Numbered from the stretch's first letter, positions 1 to 7,413 are shown. The stretch: 64,000 nt of DNA from Limnohabitans sp. (GCF_023910625.1 NZ_JAAVVW010000003.1:2356001-2420000), one strand, 5' to 3'. Numbers and translations: made by a program. The notes: generated by a model not told the origin, from the letters alone.

Positions 1-2
1 TT

Positions 3-890
3 TACACCAAGGGCGAAATGGTTCAATGGAAAACCGCCGATCTCAAACGAGGGCTTGGAACCAATCGGATCAACAAGCGTTTGGGCCAAATGAATGACCT
101 TTTCAAATGGAGCATTGCCCATGGTCATTACACCGCGCACCCGACCAGTCCCGTGGATGGTTTGTTTATCAGTAGCAAAGGCAAGCTGGGCGCACAGGTG
201 GAGCATTACGAGCCGTTCAGCAATGACGAGCTGGCAGCGATTTTTTCCAGCACCTACCCCGAGGAAATGCCAAAACCAGATCATTACTGGTTGCCCATCG
301 TGGCACTCTTCACAGGGGCAAGGCGCGAGGAAATCGCCAGCCTTAAAGCCTCAAACGTCAAAAAGGTGGACGGGGTGTCATGCTTCTTGATTGAAGGCGG
401 TAAAACGGCGGATGCCCGCCGTGTGGTGCCTGTTCACTCCCAGTTGGAAGGCTTGGGTTTCATGAAATACGCCCAACACCTTCAAAGCATGGGGCAAGAG
501 TTGCTATTCCCATACCTGAACGATGGCGCAAACGGCAGAGGCAAGAACGCAGGGCGGCAGTTCGCCAAATTACTGGACAAACGGCAGATCAAAGACGAGC
601 GGAAGGTTTTTCACTCATTCAGGCACACCCTGATCACGCGATTACACGCCACAGGGGCCAACCCTGCCCATGTCATGCAGATCACGGGCCACCGTGGCGA
701 AACCGCGCAGAGCGTCCACTTTCAGACTTACACCCATGACGTGGGGTTGAAAGCACTGGCTGACACGCTGGAAAAGTTGACGTATACTTTTGATCTAAAT
801 GCAATCAAGCTCGAAGAACCCAAATTTCTGTTCTTCCTGAATCGCTGGCAACTTCAAGAGCAACGCAAGGCCAAGACCCGCAAACCATGA
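3..890 (+). CDS. Tyrosine-type site-specific integrase, 5' end cut by window
   Basis: This is the C-terminal catalytic part of a tyrosine recombinase that would integrate and excise a mobile element at an att site. The frame stays open to the window edge, so the ATG at 18 need not be the true start. Numbered from that ATG, the catalytic set is visible: Arg102 in TGARREE, His199 and Arg202 in HSFRHT, His225 in TGHRGE and Tyr238 in QTYTHD. The arm-binding N-terminus is missing from view. It points towards the tRNA-like gene that begins 55 bp after its stop. With the relaxase and oriT downstream it suggests an integrative and mobilizable element. The family call is firm; the exact integrase subgroup is not. 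Confidence 0.9.
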   Translation, partial: YTKGEMVQWKTADLKRGLGTNRINKRLGQMNDLFKWSIAHGHYTAHPTSPVDGLFISSKGKLGAQVEHYEPFSNDELAAIFSSTYPEEMPKPDHYWLPIVALFTGARREEIASLKASNVKKVDGVSCFLIEGGKTADARRVVPVHSQLEGLGFMKYAQHLQSMGQELLFPYLNDGANGRGKNAGRQFAKLLDKRQIKDERKVFHSFRHTLITRLHATGANPAHVMQITGHRGETAQSVHFQTYTHDVGLKALADTLEKLTYTFDLNAIKLEEPKFLFFLNRWQLQEQRKAKTRKP

Positions 891-945
891 CACGCTTTCA
901 TATCGTCCTCATTGAACGTATATGACCCTCCCGAATTCACATTCG

Positions 946-1046
946 GGGGGTGTAGCTTAATTGGTTAAAGACGTCAGCTTATACCTGACCAAAGCCCTGG
1001 CCAGATAAGCCAGAGTGTGTGGGTTCGAGTCCCACCACCCCCACCA
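946..1046 (+). tRNA. tRNA-like gene with UAU anticodon and an extra variable-region hairpin
   Basis: The acceptor GGGGGTG (946-952) pairs perfectly with CACCCCC (1036-1042), followed by A73 and an encoded CCA. The anticodon arm is GTCAG/CTGAC around the 7-nt loop CTTATAC (978-984), which gives U33 and anticodon TAT (Ile AUA). The T arm is GTGGG/CCCAC with loop TTCGAGT. The D stem has only three good pairs. Between anticodon and T arms lie 29 nt holding a further 5-bp hairpin, CTGGC/GCCAG (997-1013), longer than an ordinary variable arm. It could be an element-borne tRNA-Ile2 reading AUA, a class-II-like tRNA, or a decayed tRNA. The integrase lies on its 5' side, which is not the usual arrangement for a tRNA att site. 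Confidence 0.72.
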
Positions 1047-1059
1047 AAAGGAGTTATTT

Positions 1060-1209
1060 ATGCTGAGCTTAATGATCATTGCATTATTTTTAATCTGTGG
1101 ATGGTTATCTATTTATTGTTTTTTCATTTCAGATGAGCCACTTTATGTAAAAATACCAAGCCTACTCGGATTGTTAGCATCTGTAGCCGCGATCTTTTTA
1201 AAGCCTTAA
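1060..1209 (+). CDS. 49-aa hypothetical membrane peptide
   Basis: This small ORF starts at ATG 1060. A strong Shine-Dalgarno (AAAAGGAG, 1046-1052) begins at the last base of the tRNA CCA end. The peptide is almost entirely hydrophobic, with two likely membrane segments (residues about 2-22 and 32-47) separated by a short polar stretch around SDEPLYVK. No known family is recognised. Its position, 13 bp after the tRNA, suggests co-transcription with it and release by tRNA 3' processing, which would cut close to its ribosome binding site. It could be a small membrane toxin or simply an uncharacterised cargo peptide; nothing in the sequence decides this. Confidence 0.55.
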   Translation: MLSLMIIALFLICGWLSIYCFFISDEPLYVKIPSLLGLLASVAAIFLKP

Positions 1210-1727
1210 TTATTTAAAAACCGCTATTAACAGCACCACATGACATAGAAAACACCAAGCAAAACCAACACCTGGCTTTTCAAAATATGAGTGGTAGATA
1301 ATTTTTGAAAAAAAGTTCATACATTTAATCTATCCAAAATTATAAATTTGTCAAGGGTTAAAAAATAACGCCCGAAACTTGACAAACAAATTTCAGGCGC
1401 TATCTTTATATTATTGACTGCTTGCCCCAGCCAACAAATATAAGATAAATCAAACAAAATATCTTGTCAAGTTTTAAAGGGTGCGGCGCTAAAGTCAATC
1501 GATTATGGTGCAAGCGTCCTGAGACATACAGCCCGATCCCGCCACTAATCGCCCCCCTAGGATGGGAAAATGCCCGATGGCGAAAACCTGACGGCAAATG
1601 ACACAGGGGAAGTGAGAGACATGGCGTCGCGACCACGTCATTGAGAGTCTAGCTCTTGAACGCGACAACCTACACCCGCTAGACGGTGATGGTGCGGTAT
1701 GCATGAAAAAACGCCAGCGTATTTTTT

Positions 1728-1807
1728 ATGACACCCTTGAGTCCCTCTGTGGCTATTTTCGCCACAGTAGGGGATGGCTTCGCCATCGAGAGACTCAGCG
1801 GTGTCAT
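1728..1807. other. Branched palindromic structure with two inner hairpins
   Basis: An outer perfect 8-bp stem, ATGACACC (1728-1735) with GGTGTCAT (1800-1807), is continued by TGAGTC (1738-1743) with GACTCA (1792-1797). Inside are two hairpins: CTGTGGC/GCCACAG with a 7-nt loop (1747-1767), and GATGGC-TTC-GCCATC (1773-1787). A further hairpin, TTGGGGC-AAA-GCCCCAA, follows at 1819-1835. This much pairing is unlikely by chance. It could be a folded RNA, a single-strand origin or a recombination site. The strand is not determined. Confidence 0.6.
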
Positions 1808-1934
1808 ATCCTCACTAATTGGGGCAAAGCCCCAAAATAAGTCAATAAATATATTCAGTAGATCAATGATCCATATTTTATAGATCTATAAATCTCCCTC
1901 TTTTTAAGAAAAAGTTAGAAAAAAAGAAAAAAGT

Positions 1935-2026
1935 GTCAGGCGAAGCCTGACCGTCCGAAGGACGGAATGGGGGCCGCGCGCGCACACGCGAGAGCGTGCA
2001 TGAGCGCTCACGCTCATGAAGCGGCC
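1935..2026. other. Second hairpin cluster with GAA-loop mini-hairpins
   Basis: GTCAGGC-GAA-GCCTGAC (1935-1951) is followed at once by CCGTCC-GAA-GGACGG (1951-1965). A branched unit comes next: outer stem GGCCGC (1972-1977) with GCGGCC (2021-2026), enclosing CACGC-GAGA-GCGTG (1985-1998) and CATGAGCG-CTCA-CGCTCATG (1999-2018). The GCGAAGC core is known to form an unusually stable single-stranded DNA mini-hairpin. A role in single-strand DNA conversion or in a structured RNA is inference. Confidence 0.6.
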
Positions 2027-2208
2027 AACACTGATCGCCTCACAAACACGAAGGCCGACAAAGCCCCTTTTGCTCGACCTATCAGCCGACTTTTACACCC
2101 GCCAAGGGGTAGGGCACTCCAAGACCCCTGAGCCCTGAAAACACGTTAAAAAGTGTTTTATCTAACGGGGCGAAGAATCCATTGATGCTAAAGTTAAGTT
2201 CACCTACC

Positions 2209-3297
2209 TGTCGCGTCCCGGATGATTGCATTGACTCAAAACGGTATCCGCTGTTCATGGCCAGAGAGGTCATGCGGCAGTTGATAGACAATCTTTGCGT
2301 CACCTCAGCAGTCCACCCGGGAGCCTTGTCATGATGATTGCCTTGCACAAAAACGCACGTACTACGCCCGCCACCCGTGCGGAGATGGCGGCCAGCACGG
2401 AGACTGCTGCCACTTTGGCGTTGCGCTTCGGCGTGAGTGAAGGCACTGTTTACAAGTGGAAGGGTCGAGTCAGCTTTCATGACGCGTCCCACACCCCGCA
2501 CAAGCTTCAAACCACGCTCACACCGGCGCAAGAACAGATCGTGGTCGAACTCAGAAAGACGCTGCTGTTGCCCCTGGATGATTTGCTGGCCGTCACCCGC
2601 GAGTTTCTTTGCCCCCAGGCCACACGCTCGGGTCTGGACCGTTGCTTGCGTCGCCACGGCGTTGGCAACCTCAACGCGCTCAGGCCCAAAGAGCCCACTG
2701 AGCCTCATAAAGCCTTCAAAAGCTATGAGCCGGGGTTCATCCACATCGATGTCAAATACCTGCCCCAGATGCCCGACGAGACCAGCAGGCGCTATCTGTT
2801 TGTGGCCATCGACCGCGCCACACGCTGGGTGTTTGTGCAGATCAAGAGCCACAAGACGGCAGCGGCAGCCCGAGCGTTTCTCAATGCCCTGCACAAGGCG
2901 TGCCCGATCAAGATGCAGAAAATTCTGACCGACAACGGCAAGGAGTTCACTGACAGGTTGTTTGCCAGCCGTGAGCGCCAGGCCACGGGCAACCATGAGT
3001 TTGATCAACTGTGCCAAGCCTTGAACATTGAACACCGCCTGACCAAACCACGCACGCCGCGCACCAATGGCATGGTCGAGCGCTTCAACGGGCGTATCGC
3101 TGATGTGCTCAAGACACACCGATTCACCAGCGGTGAAGATTTGGAGCAAACGCTCATGCGTTACGTGGCTCTGTACAACCATCAGTTACCCCAGTCAGCG
3201 CTCAAAAGCAAAACACCGATGAGGGCCATGAAAGACTGGTACGCTTCTCATCCTCATTTGTTTATAAAACGGCCTTACGATCATCCGGGATGCGACA
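2209..3297 (+). mobile_element. IS481-family insertion sequence, complete
   Basis: The element is bounded by inverted repeats that begin TGTCGC and share about 18 of 20 positions (2209-2228 and, inverted, 3278-3297). They end in TGT...ACA as in the IS481 family. The same 6 bp, CCTACC, flank both sides (2203-2208 and 3298-3303), which gives a clear target-site duplication and marks a recent insertion. The element is 1089 bp and carries one transposase. Its right end lies 9 bp before the Shine-Dalgarno of the next gene, so it may have cut that gene from its original promoter. Confidence 0.9.
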
Positions 3298-3323
3298 CCT
3301 ACCTACAGGAGTCACCACCGTGA
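2331..3323 (+). CDS. IS481-family transposase
   Basis: DDE transposase of 330 aa from ATG 2331; an in-frame upstream start at 2295 is also possible. The N-terminus has a helix-turn-helix (about residues 20-45, with FGVSEGTVYKW). The integrase core shows the DDE residues in HIDVKYLP, LTDNGKEF and NGMVERFNGR, followed by a conserved C-terminal ALYNHQLPQ region. The reading frame runs through the right inverted repeat, so the last eight residues and the TGA stop come from flanking DNA. That stop (3321-3323) overlaps the GTG of the next gene, giving a GTGA junction. All catalytic residues are present, so the element should be active. Confidence 0.93.
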   Translation: MMIALHKNARTTPATRAEMAASTETAATLALRFGVSEGTVYKWKGRVSFHDASHTPHKLQTTLTPAQEQIVVELRKTLLLPLDDLLAVTREFLCPQATRSGLDRCLRRHGVGNLNALRPKEPTEPHKAFKSYEPGFIHIDVKYLPQMPDETSRRYLFVAIDRATRWVFVQIKSHKTAAAARAFLNALHKACPIKMQKILTDNGKEFTDRLFASRERQATGNHEFDQLCQALNIEHRLTKPRTPRTNGMVERFNGRIADVLKTHRFTSGEDLEQTLMRYVALYNHQLPQSALKSKTPMRAMKDWYASHPHLFIKRPYDHPGCDTYLQESPP

Positions 3324-3721
3324 GCGAACTCAACCAACGATTGATCAATGCAGCCTTATATGAAACCTTGACCGCCAAACAAGAAGGTTTAAACATTGCG
3401 GCTTCAACGCCAGCGCGAAGGAGTGGGGGTGGAGGTTTGGACCCAGCCATCGCCAGAGCCCGCATGAATCAAATGGCCGAACGTCTTCAACAAGCCGAAG
3501 CAGCCCTCGCCGAAGCTAATGCCGTCGTCGCCGACTGGCAATCCGCCATGGAAGCCTGGAAAGACCTCGCCATCACCCTCCGCGAAGAAATCAAAGCCTG
3601 CCCCAACCATGAAGCCCATCAATTCGGGAAAAATGATGAAGCAAGAAAAGAACATATTCATAAAAAAGAGGATGAGGAGCGTGCTAAGCGAAATCTCAAA
3701 CCCAAATACAAAAAGACTTAA
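3320..3721 (+). CDS. Hypothetical coiled-coil protein of the mobile element
   Basis: 133 aa from a GTG start at 3320, chosen because AGGAG (3307-3311) sits eight bases upstream. An ATG at 3290 lies inside the IS and is not natural. The middle (about residues 45-90) is rich in Ala, Glu and Gln with heptad spacing, likely a coiled coil. The tail is strongly charged and lysine-rich, ending NLKPKYKKT. No family is recognised. It lies on the same strand as the relaxase and ends in a good terminator. An accessory DNA-binding or mobilization role is possible but unproven. The upstream IS481 insertion probably alters its expression. Confidence 0.55.
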   Translation: MSELNQRLINAALYETLTAKQEGLNIAASTPARRSGGGGLDPAIARARMNQMAERLQQAEAALAEANAVVADWQSAMEAWKDLAITLREEIKACPNHEAHQFGKNDEARKEHIHKKEDEERAKRNLKPKYKKT

Positions 3722-3738
3722 TTTATTTTTCTCATTAA

Positions 3739-3761
3739 AAAACCCGCCAATCGGCGGGTTT
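3739..3761 (+). terminator. Intrinsic terminator
   Basis: AACCCGCC-AATC-GGCGGGTT hairpin (3741-3760), with a run of A before and T-rich sequence after it. It lies just downstream of the 133-aa gene and could serve both strands. Confidence 0.75.
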
Positions 3762-3764
3762 GGT

Positions 3765-3986
3765 TTATAGGCCTTCGCCCTTATTTTCTCCACTGGTATT
3801 CCCAGTCCCATGCGTTGGCCCAGTAAAGGGTGGGAGGTTGTCTGCAGCGCGAGAAGCGGATCCACCTTTAGAAGTGCCTTTGTTAAGAATATCATCGACA
3901 TATTTTTCAGCGCCATAGTGATTTTCCCCGTGTGTTACACGGCTACGTTCCCAGCGGTTGTAGTCAGCGCCAGAAGCTGGTCCCAA
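3765..3986 (-). CDS. Short hypothetical ORF, possibly a gene remnant
   Basis: 73 aa from a TTG at 3986. The frame stays open upstream to about 4060 without an ATG and reads smoothly (RGEFDNARAANGLGPASGADYNRW), so it may be the C-terminal remnant of a longer protein. The C-terminus is low-complexity, rich in Gly, Thr and Asn. No conserved domain is recognised. It follows the TraD-like gene on the same strand and ends against the terminator at 3739-3761. It may be a real small accessory gene or a decayed one. Confidence 0.3.
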   Translation of the reverse strand: MGPASGADYNRWERSRVTHGENHYGAEKYVDDILNKGTSKGGSASRAADNLPPFTGPTHGTGNTSGENKGEGL

Positions 3987-4058
3987 GCCATTTGCTGCCC
4001 GTGCATTGTCAAACTCGCCCCGTGTGAAAAAGGGGCGGGCATGGGGTAAAAGACAAAT

Positions 4059-4310
4059 TTAAATTCTCGAATTCAAATACTCAAAATCTTTTGGTTCCAA
4101 ATTGCGTTTTAGCAATTCAACGAGATAATTTTTTGTTTTTTCATCCGTTGTTTTACTCATGAAGTTCAACAACGCCGCACCTGCCAAAACCTTTTTTCGT
4201 GTCTCTTCGGTGCGTATCTTTTTATCATTTAATGCTTTTAATCTTTTAACAGTCGCTTCGGCTTTTTTCAATTTTTCCTCCGCTGTTTTTAACTTTTCAT
4301 CGTAGACCAT
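4059..4310 (-). CDS. TraD/MobC-like relaxosome accessory protein
   Basis: 83 aa. The N-terminal half is a charged coiled coil (KTAEEKLKKAEATVKRLKAL). It is followed by the Lys/Arg-rich stretch KKIRTEETRKKVLAGAALLN, which matches the pattern of the small TraD-type conjugation proteins of Ti and related plasmids. Those proteins sit next to MOBQ relaxases and help build the relaxosome. Here it diverges from the relaxase gene, with the predicted oriT between them, the same arrangement as traD/oriT/traA. The assignment rests on motif and position and was not tested by alignment. Confidence 0.6.
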   Translation of the reverse strand: MVYDEKLKTAEEKLKKAEATVKRLKALNDKKIRTEETRKKVLAGAALLNFMSKTTDEKTKNYLVELLKRNLEPKDFEYLNSRI

Positions 4311-4431
4311 GAATCACCCCGCTTGACTTATTTATCAATATCCATTTAACTTAATTAAAGCCTAACCGTAAGTCAAGACCCCTTAAATCATGCCAATCAA
4401 GAATATCCTCACCCATATCTCTGACAAAAGG

Positions 4432-4490
4432 AAGAGCGCACTTAGAAGTTTCTCCCTTCGGGACATTGCGCTTCGCTCCATTAGAAACTT
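4432..4490 (-). other. oriT: Predicted oriT with RSF1010-like nic core
   Basis: On the minus strand, positions 4444-4432 read TAAGTGCGCTCTT. This closely resembles the nic region of RSF1010 (TAAGTGCG/CCCT), so nicking would be expected between 4437 and 4436. An inverted repeat lies beside it, AAGTTTCT (4446-4453) with AGAAACTT (4483-4490), enclosing smaller hairpins with TTC loops. It lies between the divergent TraD-like and relaxase genes, as in other MOBQ systems. Confidence 0.7.
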
Positions 4491-4495
4491 AAAAA

Positions 4496-4512
4496 AACCA
4501 CGGAGTGGTTTT
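4496..4512. terminator. Short hairpin after oriT
   Basis: AAACCAC-GGA-GTGGTTT (4496-4512) is a 7-bp perfect stem with A and T tracts on the two sides. It could terminate transcription in either direction or form part of the oriT structure. Confidence 0.5.
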
Positions 4513-4574
4513 CGTCGCGGTCATGGCTACGCCCCGACACCCAAGAAAAATAATCGAACGCGCGGCGGTATAAC

Positions 4575-5615
4575 ATGGCTATTTATCATTTGAATTGTCG
4601 GATTGGGAGCAAGCAAGAAGGGCACAGCGCAGGCGCTAAATGTGCTTACATCACACGCACCGAGGCCTATTCAAAAAAATCAGATGAGTGCGCATATAGC
4701 GCGAGCGGCAACATGCCGAAATGGCCGAAGGTAGACCCACAAAAAGACCCTTCCCAATATTGGAAAGCGGCGGACATATATGAACGCGATAACGGGCGGC
4801 TTTATCGTGAATTGGAATTTGCCCTTCCCCGTGAATTGAGCCTTGATCAACAAAAAGCGCTTTGCCATGCCTTCGCCGAAAAAATCACCAACATCAAAGA
4901 CGAAGGCGGCAAACTGCCTTTCACTTTTTCGATCCACACAGATCCAAAGAACAACAATCCACACTGCCACCTGATGATCTCGGAACGTGTGAACGATGGC
5001 ATCAACCGCAATGCGTCCAGATGGTTCAAACGCGCAAACCCCAAAGATCCGAAGAAAGGCGGCGCGGTCAAATCTCAAGAATTGAATGGCAAACAATGGC
5101 TGAACCCCACCCGTGAAGCGTGGGCCAACATGGCCAACGAAGCCTTGAAAAACGCAGGCTCAAAAGCCACGATTGATCACCGAAGCAACGAAGCCAGAGG
5201 GATCGAAAACATACCGACCAAGCACCTGGGGGCGAAGTGTGCAGGCATGATGAAGCGCGGGGCGTATTGCGAGAGAGGCCCAAAAATTGAAATGTTTAAT
5301 AAGGGGGCCAAGTTTCAAAAAGACTATTTGCCAGCGCCGCACAGCCGCGCAAAATTGCCAATGAAAGCCATGCGACAGGTTCACACGCGTATATCTTCAC
5401 CCTTGAAAAAAGACGGTAAGTTGAAATCTTGGCAGGAGATGGCGGACGAGTTGTCCCAACAATTCGCGCAACTGTTCAAAACTTGGCATCAAACCGAGCT
5501 GGACAGGCTACGCAGAGAACGCGAGCGTATCGAGCAAAGCATGAACGGAATCAATTTTAGTTTTGGCCCTGCTACCAGCACCATGGCAAGGCTCAAAACG
5601 CGAGGCCCGCAGTAA
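4575..5615 (+). CDS. mobA: MobA/MobL-type (MOBQ) relaxase
   Basis: 346-aa relaxase that nicks one strand at oriT and pilots it during conjugative mobilization. It begins MAIYHLNCR, typical of the family. The likely nucleophile is Tyr25 in AYITR. The metal-binding histidines are His121, His130 and His132, in a HTDP...NPHCHLM arrangement. The catalytic half (residues about 1-210) is intact. The protein stops far short of RSF1010 MobA and lacks its primase domain, so it is a short-form relaxase. No mating-pair genes are seen, so transfer would need a helper. The ATG at 4575 lacks a strong ribosome binding site. Confidence 0.9.
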   Translation: MAIYHLNCRIGSKQEGHSAGAKCAYITRTEAYSKKSDECAYSASGNMPKWPKVDPQKDPSQYWKAADIYERDNGRLYRELEFALPRELSLDQQKALCHAFAEKITNIKDEGGKLPFTFSIHTDPKNNNPHCHLMISERVNDGINRNASRWFKRANPKDPKKGGAVKSQELNGKQWLNPTREAWANMANEALKNAGSKATIDHRSNEARGIENIPTKHLGAKCAGMMKRGAYCERGPKIEMFNKGAKFQKDYLPAPHSRAKLPMKAMRQVHTRISSPLKKDGKLKSWQEMADELSQQFAQLFKTWHQTELDRLRRERERIEQSMNGINFSFGPATSTMARLKTRGPQ

Positions 5616-5912
5616 GTTATGATTCAGCCACTCGGGACCCGTTCCCGAGTAAGTGTCCCGAAAAAGTGTCCCGATCCAGGGTAAAAATGCGGGAAAAGTC
5701 GATCAGGATCAACCACTTATGAGCGGCAGGGGTTTCGGCCCCGCCAGCCGCACCATATGCAAAACGACAGCCTGCCCGGTGCAAGACCGACCCGCCAAGG
5801 CCTCCAAAGCTGCTGACCGCCAGGAGGCCAGTTCGTTCTGCGTGACCAGCATCAGCAGCCGATGGCCTCGGTGCCAGCCAGGACGAGCCAGAAGGCGTTG
5901 TCGCCAGTCCTT
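5616..5912. other. Relaxase 3' flank up to the IS5-family element, no clear gene
   Basis: A hairpin CTCGGGA/TCCCGAG (5631-5649) follows the relaxase and may terminate it. It is succeeded by short repeats of GTCCCG (5654-5683). From about 5700 the sequence becomes GC-rich like the chromosome, so the element's right boundary may lie near here. Open frames in both directions (for example minus strand 5709-5972) show no family signature and run into the IS, so none is called. Confidence 0.45.
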
Positions 5913-7392
5913 AGTCGTCCCTGAGAAACCACTGAAACCCGCATGAATGCTAGCTTTCAGGGTCATTCCCAATGTTCAAAACTCCCACATTGATATTCAA
6001 TGGAGCCTGTTTCCTGGGAGTTCTTGAGGCCCATATGTCCATCACCGCCGATTTCTTTCGCAACCGCCTCGATCAAATGATCGATCTGCGTCATCCACTG
6101 GCCGTTTTGGCCAACCGCATGCCTTGGCAAGAAATCGAAGCCTCATTGGCTCACCTCTTTGCCCGCCAGGTCCGCGCTGGCAAGAAGATCGAAGATTCGG
6201 ACTTGTTTGGTGCGACCGAAGTGATTGCCGGTGCTGGCGTCTCCAAAGCTGGACGCCCGCGCTTGCCCACCCGCTTGATGGTCTCGCTGCTGTACCTCAA
6301 ACACGCCTTCAACGAGAGCGACGAAGACCTCATCCAGCGCTGGGGCGAGACACCCACTTGGCAATACTTTTCTGGCAACGAATACTTTGAACACCGCTGG
6401 CCTTGCGACCCAACCCAACTGGTCAAGTTCCGCAAACTGCTGGGCGAAGGAGGCGTGGAAGAACTCTTGGCCCGCACCATTGAAGTGGCGGTCACCTTGA
6501 AACTGATTGCCAGCAAAGAACTCAGCCGCATCATTGTCGACTCCACCGTGCAAGAGAAAGCCATCGCCCACCCCACCGACAGCAAGTTGTTGGAGACCGC
6601 TCGCGTCAAACTGGTCGAAGCGGCCAAGGCAGAAGGCATCGAGCTCAAACAATCTTACGCCAAAGAAGGCCAACTGCTGGGCTACAAGGCTGGGCGCTAC
6701 GCCCATGCCCGCCAGTTCAAACGCATGCGCAAAGCCATCAAACGTCAAGGCACCATCGTGGGCCGATTGCACCGCGAGATCTCACGCAAGATGACGACTT
6801 TGAGCCAAGCCGTTCAAGAGGCCTTGGGCGTGAAGGTGGGCATTGCCACCACGCTCAAAGGCACCTTGATCGTGGGCGCCAGAGCCTTCCCTGGCAATCC
6901 GTATGACGGCCACACGCTGAACGAACAAGTGGAGCAAGCCAGCATCCTCATACAAGCCCTTGGCACCAAGCCGCAAACAGCCTACGTTGACCTGGGCTAT
7001 CGGGGTGTGGACAAGGACAACTTGGCTCTCGACATCAAGCACCGGGGCAAATTCAACAGCCTGACGGACGATGAGAAGCAGTCACTCAAACGAAGACAAG
7101 CGATTGAGCCGATCATCGGCCACTTGAAAGCGGACCACCGGATGAACCGGTGCCACCTCAAGGGATCAAACGGTGACAGTTTGCATGCAGTCCTGTGCGC
7201 TGCAGGCTTCAACATCCGCTGGCTGCTGCGCATGATCGCGGAAAAGGGCATCAGCCTTTTTTTGGGCCTGCTTTTGTCCACCGGTTTGGGGGAGTTGGGC
7301 CACCGATTGCGGCAGATTTTTGTAGGTCCCTCGGTCCAGTCCGGAGCAATGAACTTGGCCTTGGTCTGAAAGTGAATTTTTCAGGGACGACT
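5913..7392 (+). mobile_element. IS5-family insertion sequence
   Basis: About 1480 bp with ends AGTCGTCCCTGA on the left (5913-5924) and the same sequence inverted on the right (7381-7392), continuing as imperfect inverted repeats. CCTT occurs directly outside both ends (5909-5912 and 7393-7396) and is a plausible 4-bp target duplication. The right end is 21 bp past the pyrE stop, so the element sits between the mobile region and pyrE and may have replaced pyrE's native 3' flank. Confidence 0.8.
6035..7369 (+). CDS. IS5-family transposase
   Basis: 444 aa from ATG 6035 (MSITADFF). The frame is open further upstream to 5972, but that part adds no conserved sequence. The N-terminal domain is the DUF772-type helical region with GRPRLPTRLMVSLLYLKHAF. 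The catalytic core has Asp in IIVDSTVQ, Asp in AYVDLGYRG and Glu in RRQAIEPIIGHLKADHRM, the typical IS5 DDE layout. The reading frame is uninterrupted and the stop lies inside the element, so the transposase looks functional. The helix-rich middle (RQFKRMRKAIKRQ) fits the usual insertion between the first and second Asp. Confidence 0.93.
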   Translation: MSITADFFRNRLDQMIDLRHPLAVLANRMPWQEIEASLAHLFARQVRAGKKIEDSDLFGATEVIAGAGVSKAGRPRLPTRLMVSLLYLKHAFNESDEDLIQRWGETPTWQYFSGNEYFEHRWPCDPTQLVKFRKLLGEGGVEELLARTIEVAVTLKLIASKELSRIIVDSTVQEKAIAHPTDSKLLETARVKLVEAAKAEGIELKQSYAKEGQLLGYKAGRYAHARQFKRMRKAIKRQGTIVGRLHREISRKMTTLSQAVQEALGVKVGIATTLKGTLIVGARAFPGNPYDGHTLNEQVEQASILIQALGTKPQTAYVDLGYRGVDKDNLALDIKHRGKFNSLTDDEKQSLKRRQAIEPIIGHLKADHRMNRCHLKGSNGDSLHAVLCAAGFNIRWLLRMIAEKGISLFLGLLLSTGLGELGHRLRQIFVGPSVQSGAMNLALV

Positions 7393-7413
7393 CCTTAGTG
7401 CTGGCAAGTTGTC

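Larger units (their letters stand above)
1210..2202. other. Non-coding, structured region of the mobile element
   Basis: About 1 kb without a credible gene. The first half is AT-rich and carries three copies of TTGTCAAG (1348-1355, 1464-1471, and inverted at 1378-1385). It also carries an imperfect 9-bp stem, CGCCCGAAA / TTTCAGGCG, at 1369-1399. The second half holds the hairpin clusters listed separately. Near 2138-2160 AAAACAC faces GTGTTTT in a further small inverted repeat. The copies of TTGTCAAG could be iterons or operator sites. Long open frames on the minus strand through here, for example 1406-1636, show no recognisable protein features. Confidence 0.5.

Noticed and set aside
946..1046. 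The tRNA as the integrase attachment site
   Set aside because: Elements usually recombine into the tRNA 3' end with the integrase beyond that end. Here the integrase is on the 5' side and no direct repeat of the tRNA 3' end was found in the window.
2082..3182. 366-codon open frame on the minus strand
   Set aside because: Antisense of the IS481-family transposase and crosses its left inverted repeat.
4390..4593. 67-codon plus-strand frame upstream of the relaxase
   Set aside because: It runs through the predicted oriT and its hairpins; the basic sequence shows no conserved motif and no ribosome binding site.
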